Shown here: piece by piece, positions 1 to 8,475 of the stretch | Numbering within the stretch: position 1 is the first letter of the stretch | Layout: each line of letters opens with the position of its first letter | Assembly: GCF_002838765.1 (NCBI RefSeq) | Contig: NZ_CP025120.1 | Coordinates: 2,418,001-2,482,000, forward strand | DNA from: Kangiella profundi | GTDB taxonomy: Bacteria; Pseudomonadota; Gammaproteobacteria; Enterobacterales; Kangiellaceae | DNA length: 64,000 bases | Reading direction: 5' to 3' | Translations under genes and position numbers: made by a program | The notes under the pieces: model-generated | Told to the model about the DNA's origin: nothing | Database searches by the model: none | The model's input: the letters and a program-made list of their open reading frames with translations, nothing else

Positions 1-133
1 CAGCTTCTGCACCGTCCACAGGTGCGTCAGTAATTGCTAATGCTAATTTACCGCTCTCGGGATCATCATCAGATTTGCAACCAGCCAACGCTAATAAAAC
101 ACTGGCTAGTACTAAGCCATGTTTAAATTTCAT
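1..133 (-). CDS. DUF4382-like lipoprotein, N-terminal part (runs off the window)
   Basis: Only the first 44 codons are present, read right to left from an ATG at 133-131. A good Shine-Dalgarno (GGAGG, 143-147) stands before the start. The peptide opens with a short basic region and a hydrophobic stretch ending in LALAGC, a lipobox, so the product should be a lipid-anchored periplasmic or outer-membrane protein. The next residues, KSDDDPESGKLALAITDAPV, match the 'LAL.ITDAPVD' opening that I associate with DUF4382 proteins. The function of that family is not established. The gene is divergent from rph. Confidence 0.6.
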   Translation of the reverse strand, partial: MKFKHGLVLASVLLALAGCKSDDDPESGKLALAITDAPVDGAEA

Positions 134-364
134 AGTTATTTACCTCCACTTTTGAGTGAGAGCTAGGTTAGCGCAACAGGTTTGGATACATTGTGATACA
201 AATCGCAAAGCCAACAGAGCTCGCCGAGGTTGTCACTAAAACTGTGAGCAATGTCAAAAATACTGACAATCAACCTCACAAAACAAAAACTTATATCACT
301 GTAATAGTCTCCCTTAAGTCTATACCTTACTCCTTTTACCATAGGAATATCACTGGCTTTTTCG

Positions 365-370
365 TATAAT
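365..370 (+). promoter_or_regulatory. Candidate -10 box upstream of rph
   Basis: A perfect TATAAT lies 37 bp before the rph start. I see no convincing -35 element at 16-18 bp spacing, so this is only a candidate sigma-70 site. Confidence 0.3.
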
Positions 371-406
371 TGCGCCTCTTAACTCCATCCAAATATAGGG
401 ATTCAC

Positions 407-1123
407 ATGAGACCGAGTGGCCGCACAAGCAATCAACTTCGTCCAATTACCATCACGCGACAATTCACCAAGCATGCAGAAGGCTCTGTTCTTATCGAGT
501 TCGGTGAAACCAAGGTTCTTTGTAATGCCAGTGTGGTTGAAGGCGTTCCTCGTTTCCTGAAGGGCAAAGGGCAGGGTTGGGTCACCGCAGAGTACGGTAT
601 GCTTCCCCGCTCAACTCATTCTCGCATGGACCGTGAAGCTTCACGTGGTAAACAGGGTGGGCGCACTCTGGAGATTCAGCGTTTAATCGGTCGTTCTCTG
701 CGCGCAGCAGTTGATCTGGGACAGTTGGGTGAAAATACCATTTATGTAGACTGCGATGTAATCCAGGCCGACGGCGGCACCCGAACAGCCTCCATTTCCG
801 GCGCTAGCATTGCCCTTCATGACGCATTATTCCATATGCGTAAAACAGGCATGATTAAAACCAACCCTCTTCGTCATATGGTTGGCTCAGTATCGGTAGG
901 CATTTATAAAGGCACCCCAATCCTCGACCTGGATTACATTGAAGACTCATCTGCCGAAACCGACATGAACCTGGTTATGGATGAAAATGGTGGCTTCATT
1001 GAAATTCAAGGCACAGCCGAAGGTGAAACCTTCACTGGCGATGAATTAATGCAAATGCTGGAATTAGGAAAACAGGGTATTCGTGAAATATTTGACCTGC
1101 AGCGCAAGGCCGTAGCGGTTTAA
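407..1123 (+). CDS. rph: Ribonuclease PH
   Basis: RNase PH is a phosphorolytic 3'-5' exoribonuclease that trims the 3' ends of tRNA precursors and other RNAs in the cytoplasm, using phosphate and releasing nucleoside diphosphates. The 238-residue length equals that of the E. coli enzyme. The N-terminus MRPSGR and the blocks [31 protein letters not shown] and [18 protein letters not shown] are family signatures; the last carries the phosphate-binding and catalytic neighbourhood. The ATG is preceded by AGGGA at a normal distance. yicC, its usual neighbour in gammaproteobacteria, lies about 4 kb away with unrelated genes between. Confidence 0.97.
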   Translation: MRPSGRTSNQLRPITITRQFTKHAEGSVLIEFGETKVLCNASVVEGVPRFLKGKGQGWVTAEYGMLPRSTHSRMDREASRGKQGGRTLEIQRLIGRSLRAAVDLGQLGENTIYVDCDVIQADGGTRTASISGASIALHDALFHMRKTGMIKTNPLRHMVGSVSVGIYKGTPILDLDYIEDSSAETDMNLVMDENGGFIEIQGTAEGETFTGDELMQMLELGKQGIREIFDLQRKAVAV

Positions 1124-1138
1124 TTTCTCACAATAATC

Positions 1139-1165
1139 GGTAGGGGCAGACCTGTGTGTCTGCCC
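1139..1165 (+). repeat. REP palindrome, copy 1
   Basis: This 27-bp imperfect palindrome opens with GGTAGGGG and its arms are GGCAGAC and GTCTGCC. It lies between rph and the RAYT gene. It is identical, on the opposite strand, to the copy at 1445-1471 and nearly identical to those at 1702-1728 and 29723-29749. The GTAGGGG head plus hairpin is the usual layout of REPs mobilised by RAYT enzymes. Confidence 0.85.
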
Positions 1166-1186
1166 AAATCACCTAAGGACAACACA

Positions 1187-1693
1187 ATGTTTCAGGAAAG
1201 AAACAGTCGCTCTATCCGCTTATCAAATTATAATTACTCCACTCCCGGTGCTTACTTTGTAACTATTTGCGCTCAAGATCACCTTTGTTTATTTGGAAAT
1301 ATCAATAATAAGGGCGACATGTTGCTTAATTCAGCGGGCTTTATGCTAGAGCATTGGTACAAAGAACTTGCCAATAAATTCAAAGCTTGCACTAAAGATG
1401 TATTCGTCTGTATGCCAAACCATGTTCACTTTATTGTCCACTTAGGGCAGACACACAGGTCTGCCCCTACCAATTTATGCTCACTTGTCCAGTGGTTCAA
1501 AACAATGACTACAAACAACTATATTCGAGGCGTAAAAAATAAAGGTTGGCCACCATTTAAGAGTCGATTATGGCAGAGAAACTATTGGGAACGAGTAATT
1601 AGGAGTGAGGAAGAACTGGATAAATACCGAGGTTACATCAAAACCAATCCAATTCGTTGGCATCTTGATAAATTAAATCCCGATAATTTCTGA
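1187..1693 (+). CDS. REP-associated tyrosine transposase (RAYT, Y1/HUH family)
   Basis: The product is a single-copy IS200-like Y1 nuclease of the RAYT group, which nicks and joins single-stranded REP hairpins. The HUH metal-binding motif is PNHVHFIV, with histidines 79 and 81. The likely nucleophilic tyrosine lies in the C-terminal helix around NYWERVIRSEEEL. The ATG at 1187 is chosen over an upstream start because AAGGA precedes it and MFQERNSRSIRLSNYNYSTPG is the family opening. Inverted REPs flank the gene (1139-1165 and 1702-1728). A third REP sits in frame inside it and encodes residues LGQTHRSAPTN directly after the HUH motif. Whether the enzyme stays active with that insertion is unknown. 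Confidence 0.9.
   Translation: MFQERNSRSIRLSNYNYSTPGAYFVTICAQDHLCLFGNINNKGDMLLNSAGFMLEHWYKELANKFKACTKDVFVCMPNHVHFIVHLGQTHRSAPTNLCSLVQWFKTMTTNNYIRGVKNKGWPPFKSRLWQRNYWERVIRSEEELDKYRGYIKTNPIRWHLDKLNPDNF
1445..1471 (-). repeat. REP palindrome, copy 2, inside the RAYT reading frame
   Basis: This is a 27-bp sequence identical to copy 1 in inverted orientation. It is translated as part of the transposase (G87 to T95 and flanking residues) without a frameshift or stop. Confidence 0.85.
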
Positions 1694-1701
1694 TTAACAA
1701 A

Positions 1702-1728
1702 GGGCAGAGACACAGGTCCGCCCTTACC
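1702..1728 (-). repeat. REP palindrome, copy 3
   Basis: This is a 27-bp REP in the orientation of copy 2, nine bases after the RAYT stop. It differs from the others by a few substitutions (GGTAAGGG head and an altered stem), so it has diverged. Confidence 0.8.
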
Positions 1729-1751
1729 AGCTCATTCAAATAATAATTTTC

Positions 1752-2234
1752 CTACTCCCCACAATGACCATGATGGTGGACGTGACCATGTGCCACTTCC
1801 TCATCTGAGGCCTTGCGAACGGACAAGATTTTCACTTCAACTTTAACGGTTTGACCCGCCAACGGGTGATTAGCATCTATCACCACCTTATCATCATGGA
1901 TTTCGCGAACCACCACAGCATGAACACCATCACTGCTTTCTGCAGCCAGACGCATGCCTTCACACAAGTTCTGTACTTCTGCAAAAGCTTCCCGTGGTAC
2001 CTCTGTTCGCAGGTCATCTTCGTACTCACCGTAGGCTTCATTAGGCGGTAGTTCTACTTTAACCTTTTGCCCAATTGCTTTGCCGGTCAACTCCTTTTCT
2101 AGCCCAGGCATCACTTCGCCATATCCATGCAAGTATATCCAGGGGCCACCCTCTGCGGAGCTTTCCCAGACCTGCCCTTCCTGATCCATTAACTTATAAT
2201 CCAATTCAACAACGGTATCTTTTTCAATATTCAT
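1752..2234 (-). CDS. FKBP-type peptidyl-prolyl isomerase, SlyD-like
   Basis: This is a cytoplasmic prolyl isomerase and chaperone of the SlyD group. The conserved opening MNIEKDTVVELDYKLMDQEG, the block LHGYGEVMPGLEKELTGKAIG and NEAYGEY define a small FKBP domain interrupted by an insert-in-flap chaperone domain. The protein ends in a histidine-rich tail, AHGHVHHHGHCGE, which in SlyD binds nickel or other divalent metals; here it is much shorter than in E. coli. The ATG at 2234 is preferred because it gives the family N-terminus; a longer reading frame upstream would overlap the neighbouring MAPEG gene. The two genes are only 2 bp apart and are probably cotranscribed. Confidence 0.9.
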   Translation of the reverse strand: MNIEKDTVVELDYKLMDQEGQVWESSAEGGPWIYLHGYGEVMPGLEKELTGKAIGQKVKVELPPNEAYGEYEDDLRTEVPREAFAEVQNLCEGMRLAAESSDGVHAVVVREIHDDKVVIDANHPLAGQTVKVEVKILSVRKASDEEVAHGHVHHHGHCGE

Positions 2235-2236
2235 AG

Positions 2237-2665
2237 CTAAAACTGGGTTCCAAAAATTAGGTTTGATGCCAGCACCAGCCACAAAGCAGTTAACGTTATA
2301 AAACTTAGAATGAATGCAGTAAAGCGGTGCATAACTTTGTTGTAGCTACAATGAATAACGCTATGAGCGATTCGAAAAGCGACGAAAGCCCAGGCGAGGG
2401 CAACCATCAAGGTTGAGCTGTTGTTGGTCAGCATGCTGGTAAAAATGGCTGCATAAAAGAGGATAGGCAGTTCGAACAAGTTCATGTAATTATCCGACGC
2501 GCGAGTATCGTCGAAATGCTCAAGACCACCTTTTCTAGAGTGCACCTTCTGCGGATGTATTCGCTCTGCTTTCATGTAGCTGACGCGACGACGGTACATC
2601 ACGATGGCAACAATGATCGTTAAAAAAACCATTGCAACTAATGGCAAAATAATAGGTTGGGTCAT
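2237..2665 (-). CDS. MAPEG family membrane protein
   Basis: A 142-residue protein with about four hydrophobic segments, a basic loop after the first segment (MYRRRVSYMKAERIHP) and the block DNYMNLFELPILFYA. The N-x-x-E-x-P pattern is typical of MAPEG proteins (membrane-associated proteins in eicosanoid and glutathione metabolism). Bacterial members are inner-membrane proteins, some with glutathione transferase activity; the substrate cannot be told from sequence. It sits between the SDR gene and the SlyD-like gene on the same strand, with short spacing to both, suggesting one transcript. Confidence 0.85.
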   Translation of the reverse strand: MTQPIILPLVAMVFLTIIVAIVMYRRRVSYMKAERIHPQKVHSRKGGLEHFDDTRASDNYMNLFELPILFYAAIFTSMLTNNSSTLMVALAWAFVAFRIAHSVIHCSYNKVMHRFTAFILSFITLTALWLVLASNLIFGTQF

Positions 2666-2688
2666 TTAAATTCCTTAAGTTAGATTAC

Positions 2689-3471
2689 TTAACCAAGCAC
2701 TTTATCAATCGCCAGTGCAGCCCAAGCCTGCGAGGTTGGCATTAATTCGATACTATTGATATTGACGTGTTGCGGTTGCTCAGCAGCCCACAAAACTGAT
2801 GCCGCGATATCTTCAGCAGTCAATGGGTTCGCCCCTTTGTAAACATTGTCAGCCTTATCTTTGTCACCATGGAAGCGCACCAAAGAAAACTCAGTTTCGG
2901 CAAGGCCCGGTTCGATATTGGTGACACGAACCTGAGTGCCCAGTAAGTCGGCTCGCAAGTTTCGGCTGAACTGTTTTACAAATGCTTTTGTTGCACCGTA
3001 TGCATTACCACCGGGATAAGCATAGTTGCCAGCAATTGAACCAATATTGATAATGTGTCCAGACTTGCGCTCCACCATGCCAGGCAGAATTTTTCGAGTC
3101 ATCAGATACAGGCCTTTAATATTGGTGTCCACCATACGGTTCCAGTCAGTTAAATCAGCCTGATGCGCCGGTTCAAGTCCCAATGCCAAACCTGCATTGT
3201 TAACCAAAATATCAATTTTAGAATACTCTTCAGGAATAGCGTCAAACATGGAGTTAACCTGTTCTTCCGATGTCACGTCCAATGGCAGAACAATTACTCT
3301 ATCTTCGCCAAGCTCCTGCTTTAACTCCTGTTTCAAATCATCCAGTCGTTCTTTTCGTCGAGCTGCTGCAATCACTTTACAACCCTTTTGAGCAAATGAT
3401 TTTGCACAGGCCAGGCCAAATCCAGAGCTTGCCCCAGTAACCATTACCGTTTTATCTTTCAGATGACTCAT
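2689..3471 (-). CDS. Short-chain dehydrogenase/reductase, YdfG-like
   Basis: A 260-residue classical SDR. The Rossmann glycine motif TGASSGFG is at residues 13-20, the NNAG motif follows at about residue 90, and the catalytic pair is in YGATK, with a serine in NIGSIAG just before. The arginine pair in AAARRKERL after the second strand suggests NADP(H) preference. Overall wording resembles YdfG, an NADP-dependent 3-hydroxy acid (serine/malonic semialdehyde) dehydrogenase. The exact substrate is inference. It is the first gene of a three-gene minus-strand group with the MAPEG and FKBP genes. Confidence 0.88.
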   Translation of the reverse strand: MSHLKDKTVMVTGASSGFGLACAKSFAQKGCKVIAAARRKERLDDLKQELKQELGEDRVIVLPLDVTSEEQVNSMFDAIPEEYSKIDILVNNAGLALGLEPAHQADLTDWNRMVDTNIKGLYLMTRKILPGMVERKSGHIINIGSIAGNYAYPGGNAYGATKAFVKQFSRNLRADLLGTQVRVTNIEPGLAETEFSLVRFHGDKDKADNVYKGANPLTAEDIAASVLWAAEQPQHVNINSIELMPTSQAWAALAIDKVLG

Positions 3472-3687
3472 TGTTTACTACTCTTCTAATGCCACATTGA
3501 ATTGCTCGAATATTAGCACAGGCTTATAGCTTTCACATCGGCAAATCCCGCCCTAAGGGCAACGGAACTCTTGATCGAGGGTTGCGCCATCCCCATGAAC
3601 CATAGACAATGCAGTTATAATGAGTAATCCCACATTGCTCATTCGTACTTTCACATTCTCGTAAATTAATAAGACACAGAATAGATA

Positions 3688-4065
3688 ATGACTCAAGAAT
3701 ACCAATTTCAGATTAGCGTTCAGACACAATATATTGAAGAACAGTCCGAGCCAGAGAACGAACGCTATGTTTTTGCCTACACCATCCAGATCACCAATAC
3801 TGGCTCTCATGGTGCTACATTGAATGCCCGCCACTGGGTAATTACCGATGCCAACGGCGAAGTCACCGAAGTCAAAGGTCAGGGCGTAGTCGGCGAACAG
3901 CCCTATATTGCCCCCGGCAAAAGCTACGAATACTCGAGTGGTGCAGTTCTTAATACTCCAATCGGCACCATGCAGGGCAGCTATCAGATGGAAACCGATA
4001 GCGGCACCCAATTTGATACACCGATCCCTGTATTTAGCCTTGCGGCTCCCGGAGCACTGCACTAG
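3688..4065 (+). CDS. apaG: ApaG protein
   Basis: A 125-residue ApaG domain protein (fibronectin-III-like beta sandwich). Diagnostic segments are RYVFAYTIQITNTG, LNARHWVITDANG and VVGEQPYIAPGKSYEYSSGA. Its role in bacteria is unclear; it is nearly always linked to apaH. The gene ends 5 bp before apaH, so the pair is one transcription unit. The usual upstream partner rsmA is absent here. The antisense reading frame over this gene is an artefact. Confidence 0.95.
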   Translation: MTQEYQFQISVQTQYIEEQSEPENERYVFAYTIQITNTGSHGATLNARHWVITDANGEVTEVKGQGVVGEQPYIAPGKSYEYSSGAVLNTPIGTMQGSYQMETDSGTQFDTPIPVFSLAAPGALH

Positions 4066-4070
4066 ATTTT

Positions 4071-4880
4071 ATGGCGACTTACGCAATCGGTGATATTCAA
4101 GGTTGTTACGACGAATTCCGCCTGCTCCTAAAGAAAATTCAATTTAACCCAGCACACGATACACTGTGGTTAGCCGGTGACCTGGTCAATCGCGGCCCCA
4201 AATCACTCGAAGTGCTGCAATTCGCATACGAGCATCAGGATGTTTGTCAGCTGGTGCTTGGCAATCATGACTTAAGCATGCTCGCCAGTTTTTACACCAA
4301 AGCAAAACTACCGAAGAAAAGCGATCTGCATACCATTTTCGCTGCCGATAACATCAAGAAAGTAATGAAGTGGCTGCGTAAACAGCCGATGGCAATTTAC
4401 GACAAGAACCTGAATGCCCTGATGACCCATGCTGGTGTGCCGCCACAATGGGGACTTAAGACAACGCTTGCCTGTGCTTATGAGCTGGAAGAAGTATTGG
4501 CTAAAAAAGCTAGCGCAAAAGACTTCTTCAAACATATGTATGGCAACAAGCCAGCTCTTTGGAGTAATAAGCTTGAAGGTATCGAACGCCTCCGTTATAT
4601 CACCAATGCACTGACTCGAATGCGCTTTGTCCATCACGATGGCACCCTGGATTTCAAAAGCAAATCTTCACCAGGTAAACAGGCCAAGGGATTATTCCCC
4701 TGGTATGAGATGACAGAAATCGGCCATCAAACCCGACTGGTTTTTGGCCATTGGGCGGCACTGAATGGAAAGTGCCCGATACCTAACTTACACGCTCTTG
4801 ATACTGGCTGTGTCTGGGGCAATAAGCTCACTGCGCTACGGCTTGAAGACGAAAAGCGCTTTAGTGTTAAAGCGCTATAA
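4071..4880 (+). CDS. apaH: Symmetrical bis(5'-nucleosyl)-tetraphosphatase
   Basis: ApaH hydrolyses diadenosine tetraphosphate symmetrically to two ADP, and can also remove Np4 caps from RNA. It is a cytoplasmic metallophosphoesterase. The metal-binding motifs are visible in order: GDIQG at residues 7-11, GDLVNRGP near residue 36 and GNHD near residue 64, followed by MTHAGVPPQW and VFGHWA. The length of 269 residues fits the family (E. coli 280). It is coupled to apaG. Note that RppH, another cap/diphosphate-removing enzyme, also lies in this window. Confidence 0.97.
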   Translation: MATYAIGDIQGCYDEFRLLLKKIQFNPAHDTLWLAGDLVNRGPKSLEVLQFAYEHQDVCQLVLGNHDLSMLASFYTKAKLPKKSDLHTIFAADNIKKVMKWLRKQPMAIYDKNLNALMTHAGVPPQWGLKTTLACAYELEEVLAKKASAKDFFKHMYGNKPALWSNKLEGIERLRYITNALTRMRFVHHDGTLDFKSKSSPGKQAKGLFPWYEMTEIGHQTRLVFGHWAALNGKCPIPNLHALDTGCVWGNKLTALRLEDEKRFSVKAL

Positions 4881-5005
4881 CTTACCCTGCTTGATACGCT
4901 ATCGCCAATCCCGCCAAAGATAGGTACAATTGCCCTTTTCGCCCATAATAATGGGCTTTCGCTCGTAAATTGAGCCGAACATACTGCAAAAGGTCATTAA
5001 GTTAC

Positions 5006-5872
5006 ATGGTTAGAAGCATGACAGCCTTCGCTCGCCAGCAAGTGGCGACCGAGTGGGGCAACGTAACCTGGGAAATAAAATCCGTAAATCAGCGATTCCT
5101 TGAACCTAATTTCAGGATGCCGGAAACCTTCCGTCATCTTGAGTTCTCGCTACGTGAAGTACTGCGTAAACAACTCAGCCGTGGCAAGCTCGACTGCACT
5201 CTGCGCGTTGAAATGGACTCGAAAAGTGCCGGCAAGATCAAACTGGATCAGGAAATGGCCCAACAGCTGCTTACCGCTCATGAGGAACTTCAGGTTCTGG
5301 CGCAGGACAATCAATCGCCGGATCTGACTCAGCTACTTCGTTGGCCTGGTATTTTGCAGCAGGAAGAAGCTGACACAGATACCATGGAGCAGGACGTGCG
5401 CAATGCCTTTGAAGAGGCAGTGAAACAACTAATCACCGTTCGTGAACGTGAAGGTGCGGCGTTAGCAGAGATGATTGAGCAGCGTCTGGCTGGTATTGGT
5501 GTTGAAGTGGATAAAGTGTCCGAACAGATGCCACAGGTCATGCAATGGCAGCGTGATAAATTACTCAATCGTTTTAAAGAAGCCGAAGTGGAATTAGATC
5601 CTGAGCGTCTCGAGCAGGAGCTGGTTTTCCTGGCGCAGAAACTGGATGTTGCAGAAGAACTTGATCGCCTTAAAACCCACGTCATAGAAGCTCAACGTAT
5701 GCTCAAGAAAGGTGGGCCAATTGGGCGACGCCTGGATTTCCTGATGCAGGAGTTTAACCGTGAAGCGAACACGCTTGGTTCAAAATCCATAAATGCAGAC
5801 ATTACTGCCAGCGCCGTTGAGATCAAAGTACTCATTGAGCAGATGCGTGAGCAGGTTCAGAATATCGAATAA
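5006..5872 (+). CDS. yicC: YicC family endoribonuclease-like protein
   Basis: A 288-residue YicC/YloC protein. The start MVRSMTAFARQ and the C-terminal blocks AEELDRLKTHV, GRRLDFLMQEFNREANTLGSK and EIKVLIEQMREQVQNIE align well with E. coli YicC. That protein has been linked to RNA decay as an endoribonuclease; the activity here is inferred. The ATG at 5006 is chosen by homology over an upstream in-frame ATG. It reads in the same direction as apaGH but 125 bp downstream, so it may have its own promoter. Confidence 0.93.
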   Translation: MVRSMTAFARQQVATEWGNVTWEIKSVNQRFLEPNFRMPETFRHLEFSLREVLRKQLSRGKLDCTLRVEMDSKSAGKIKLDQEMAQQLLTAHEELQVLAQDNQSPDLTQLLRWPGILQQEEADTDTMEQDVRNAFEEAVKQLITVREREGAALAEMIEQRLAGIGVEVDKVSEQMPQVMQWQRDKLLNRFKEAEVELDPERLEQELVFLAQKLDVAEELDRLKTHVIEAQRMLKKGGPIGRRLDFLMQEFNREANTLGSKSINADITASAVEIKVLIEQMREQVQNIE

Positions 5873-5877
5873 ACTAG

Positions 5878-5916
5878 TAAGACAATGATTCTGCAATTTG
5901 CGGAGTCATTGTCTTA
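5878..5916. terminator. Hairpin between convergent yicC and the LysR gene
   Basis: An 11-bp perfect stem (TAAGACAATGA / TCATTGTCTTA) with a 17-nt loop lies directly after the yicC stop and before the end of the convergent LysR gene. There is no clear U-tract on either side, so termination is plausible but not secure. Confidence 0.45.
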
Positions 5917-5947
5917 GTTACGGTTACAATCACGGCTCCAGTCACAG

Positions 5948-6820
5948 TTACAAGCCAAGCAATGATTTAATGATCGGCAAATCAAAATGTCGTCTAGCTG
6001 TTATGGCATAAAAGCTCTCTGTCACTGTCGAAAATGTTGTGTATTTCTTCAATTTCCCGCTGACTATCTCATCCTGTACCACAACTTCTGGCACAACCGA
6101 TACACCTCCTGAATCCCTCGCTAAAAGTCTCAGCATTGCCATATCATCAACTTCTGCATAAGGGGTTACTAAAACTCCGTGTTCCTCGCAGTAAAGATCG
6201 AACTGCGTACGAATCTCACTGTCCGGTCCTGGAACCAGCACTTTTACTTTATCCAAATCTTTCGGGAAAGACAGACTTTCGAGGTAACTATCCTTAGGCC
6301 CCACCAGGCAGACTCTTTGTTTATCGATCAGTTTACAGCGCCAGGGAGTTACTGAATCCGACACCACCGGTCGATTGGATAACACTAGATCCAGCTTGTG
6401 GACTTCAAGCTGATTTAATAGATCCTCAAGATTCGATGACTTTAACTCCAGCTTAATATCTGCATTACCAAATACCGGCCGCAGGAAGTTCTCCTGAAAG
6501 TTCCGCGAGAGAGTCGCCACCGCTCCAATTTTAATTTGCTGTACCTGCTGATGTTCACCGCTTTTCATCACCGACATCAGCTCACTGCCCAAATTGAATA
6601 TGCTTTCCGCGTATTGCAACACAACGTGGCCGACCTCCGTCAGCTGTAGGCTGCGACCTTGACGCAAGAAGAGATCATGTTCAAGCTGACCTTCAAGTTG
6701 ACGAATTTGTGAGGAAAGCGCCGACTGGGAAACGTTCAGTTTTTCTGCCGCGCGAGTCAGATGACCTTCTTTCGCCACAGTCCAGAAGTAGTGTAGATGA
6801 TGAAAATTTAGATTTCGCAT
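5948..6820 (-). CDS. LysR-type regulator (NhaR-like), probable regulator of dabBA
   Basis: A 290-residue LysR-family transcription factor. The winged helix-turn-helix is at the N-terminus (LTRAAEKLNVSQSALSSQIRQLE) and a LysR substrate-binding domain covers residues ~90-290. The opening NFHHLHYFWTVAKEGHLTRAA resembles NhaR. It is divergent from dabB across a 116-bp gap. LysR proteins usually control the adjacent divergent gene, and LysR regulators are known next to DAB operons, so control of bicarbonate uptake is a reasonable inference. The effector is unknown. Confidence 0.88.
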   Translation of the reverse strand: MRNLNFHHLHYFWTVAKEGHLTRAAEKLNVSQSALSSQIRQLEGQLEHDLFLRQGRSLQLTEVGHVVLQYAESIFNLGSELMSVMKSGEHQQVQQIKIGAVATLSRNFQENFLRPVFGNADIKLELKSSNLEDLLNQLEVHKLDLVLSNRPVVSDSVTPWRCKLIDKQRVCLVGPKDSYLESLSFPKDLDKVKVLVPGPDSEIRTQFDLYCEEHGVLVTPYAEVDDMAMLRLLARDSGGVSVVPEVVVQDEIVSGKLKKYTTFSTVTESFYAITARRHFDLPIIKSLLGL

Positions 6821-6828
6821 ATATCAAT

Positions 6829-6847
6829 CGTTCTTTTTTATAGAACG
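6829..6847. promoter_or_regulatory. Inverted repeat in the LysR/dabB divergent region
   Basis: CGTTCT and AGAACG face each other across a 7-bp A/T spacer, just upstream of the LysR gene. Its position fits an autoregulatory LysR operator, but no experimental support is possible here. Confidence 0.35.
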
Positions 6848-6936
6848 TTTATATCACATCTATATATTTTACAAAACACATAAACGGATGCAAAAATACG
6901 CACCGTTTGATTTGAGCAACCAATAAGAGAGTCGTT

Positions 6937-8475
6937 ATGTCTTTTTTTGTAGCCAGCGGGTTAGCATTAGCTGCAATCTTCTTTATCGGATTTATTGTTA
7001 GCTATCTCCCTGGCAGACATCATTGGCTTATTGCTAGAGCTACGGCTTTTCTGGCTCTATTGGTCAGTATTGGTTACCCCCTTATCGAATGGCTAATAAC
7101 CGGCCAAACGCCTGCTCTAATTCCGGTTCTCATGGGGTTGCTGGTAGCATTGCTGGGCTGGGTGATTATTGGTTACTCCTCCCGTTATCTTGAGGGAGAA
7201 TCCCGAGAGCGGATGTTTGTCCACGCGATTCTTTTTACCATCGCCTGTGTCTTTACTCTGATTTCAACCACTCACCTTCTCATTCTGGCCGTCGCCTGGA
7301 CGGGCACCAGCATCAGTCTGCACTACCTGCTAACCTTTTATCGTGAGCGCAAAGCGGCACAGGTGGTCGCACATAAAAAATTTATTGTCAGTCGTCTTGG
7401 CGAAGTTGCCTTAGGCGTCGCATTGATTCTGATTTATCTTGAGCTTGATACTCTTTCTATTAATACGATTGCAGCATCTCTATCGGTTATGAATGAACTG
7501 ACGCTCCCATTACAGTTTGCGGCAGTGCTGTTTGCCCTTGCAGCGGTTCTTAAAACGGCACAGCTTCCGCTTCATGGCTGGATCATTCAGGTGATGGAAG
7601 CACCAACGCCTGTTTCTGCATTAATGCATGCGGGTGTCGTCAATATCGGCGGTTATGTTCTGATTACCATGGCCACTCTAATCAATATGTCGATCCCGGC
7701 GCAGCTACTATTGGTGGTGGTAGGCAGTATTACGGCAGTACTGGCTGGCTGGGTCATGATGACTCGTATCAGTATTAAAGTCAGACTGGCCTGGTCAACT
7801 TGCGCACAGATGGGCTTCATGCTGATGGAAATCGGTCTTGGTCTTTATGAACTGGCCTTCCTTCACCTCATCGCTCACTCTATTTACAAAGGCCATGCAT
7901 TTCTGGCGGCCGGCGACGCGGTAAAACAGGCCGAACACAAAGATTACCTTCCTTCCTGGGCTGAGCCAAAAGGCATCATTATGTCTTTACTGGTGGCGAC
8001 TGCTTTGATTATTGCCTCATTACTGATCTGGCAATGGCTATTACCAACCTTTTTACTGGCCTCGGAAATCATCGTAATTCTGGTCTTTGCGTTGGCACCT
8101 TTGCTCTGGTATCAAAAAACTTTCTCCGCAAAATTATTTACACTCGGAACAGTGAGAGTCTTAGGTATAGCAAACCTATATTATGCCTGGCACCTTGTTT
8201 TCAGCCAGATCATGCCGTCAGCGGCCAGCGATAATTTACCGCAGTTAATCTGGATTATTTTTAGCTTCGGACTCCTTTATTTCGCCCAGATTGCGGTCAT
8301 CAAGTATTCAAACAGTCGGTTATTAAGAGTCTGCTTCCCGTGGATTTATAACGGCTTCTATCTTGATGAAACCTTTACCCGCCTGACCTTCAAAATCTGG
8401 CCGTTAAAACTCAGTCCGGTGCAGGCCGAAACCAAAGTGAACCGTCGCATCAATTCCTCAGGAGAAAGCGCATGA
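6937..8475 (+). CDS. dabB: DabB, proton-conducting membrane subunit of the DAB CO2/bicarbonate accumulation complex
   Basis: A 512-residue polytopic protein of the NuoL/MrpA (proton_antipo_M) family, with about 13-14 hydrophobic segments. The conserved transport-channel region is visible as FALAAVLKTAQLPLHGWIIQVMEAPTPVSALMHAG (residues ~205-240), including the helix-breaking proline and the lysine and histidine used for proton relay. In the DAB system this subunit couples a cation gradient, probably protons, to vectorial CO2 hydration by DabA. The dabA gene overlaps its end by 4 bp. No other complex I genes are near, which argues against a NuoL role. Confidence 0.92.
   Translation: MSFFVASGLALAAIFFIGFIVSYLPGRHHWLIARATAFLALLVSIGYPLIEWLITGQTPALIPVLMGLLVALLGWVIIGYSSRYLEGESRERMFVHAILFTIACVFTLISTTHLLILAVAWTGTSISLHYLLTFYRERKAAQVVAHKKFIVSRLGEVALGVALILIYLELDTLSINTIAASLSVMNELTLPLQFAAVLFALAAVLKTAQLPLHGWIIQVMEAPTPVSALMHAGVVNIGGYVLITMATLINMSIPAQLLLVVVGSITAVLAGWVMMTRISIKVRLAWSTCAQMGFMLMEIGLGLYELAFLHLIAHSIYKGHAFLAAGDAVKQAEHKDYLPSWAEPKGIIMSLLVATALIIASLLIWQWLLPTFLLASEIIVILVFALAPLLWYQKTFSAKLFTLGTVRVLGIANLYYAWHLVFSQIMPSAASDNLPQLIWIIFSFGLLYFAQIAVIKYSNSRLLRVCFPWIYNGFYLDETFTRLTFKIWPLKLSPVQAETKVNRRINSSGESA

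Noticed and set aside
3553..4062. 169-codon antisense frame
   Set aside because: It lies opposite apaG, whose protein signatures are clear; the antisense frame is a codon-bias shadow.
6937..8475. NADH dehydrogenase subunit L
   Set aside because: No other complex I genes are present and the gene overlaps dabA; DabB is the better name.
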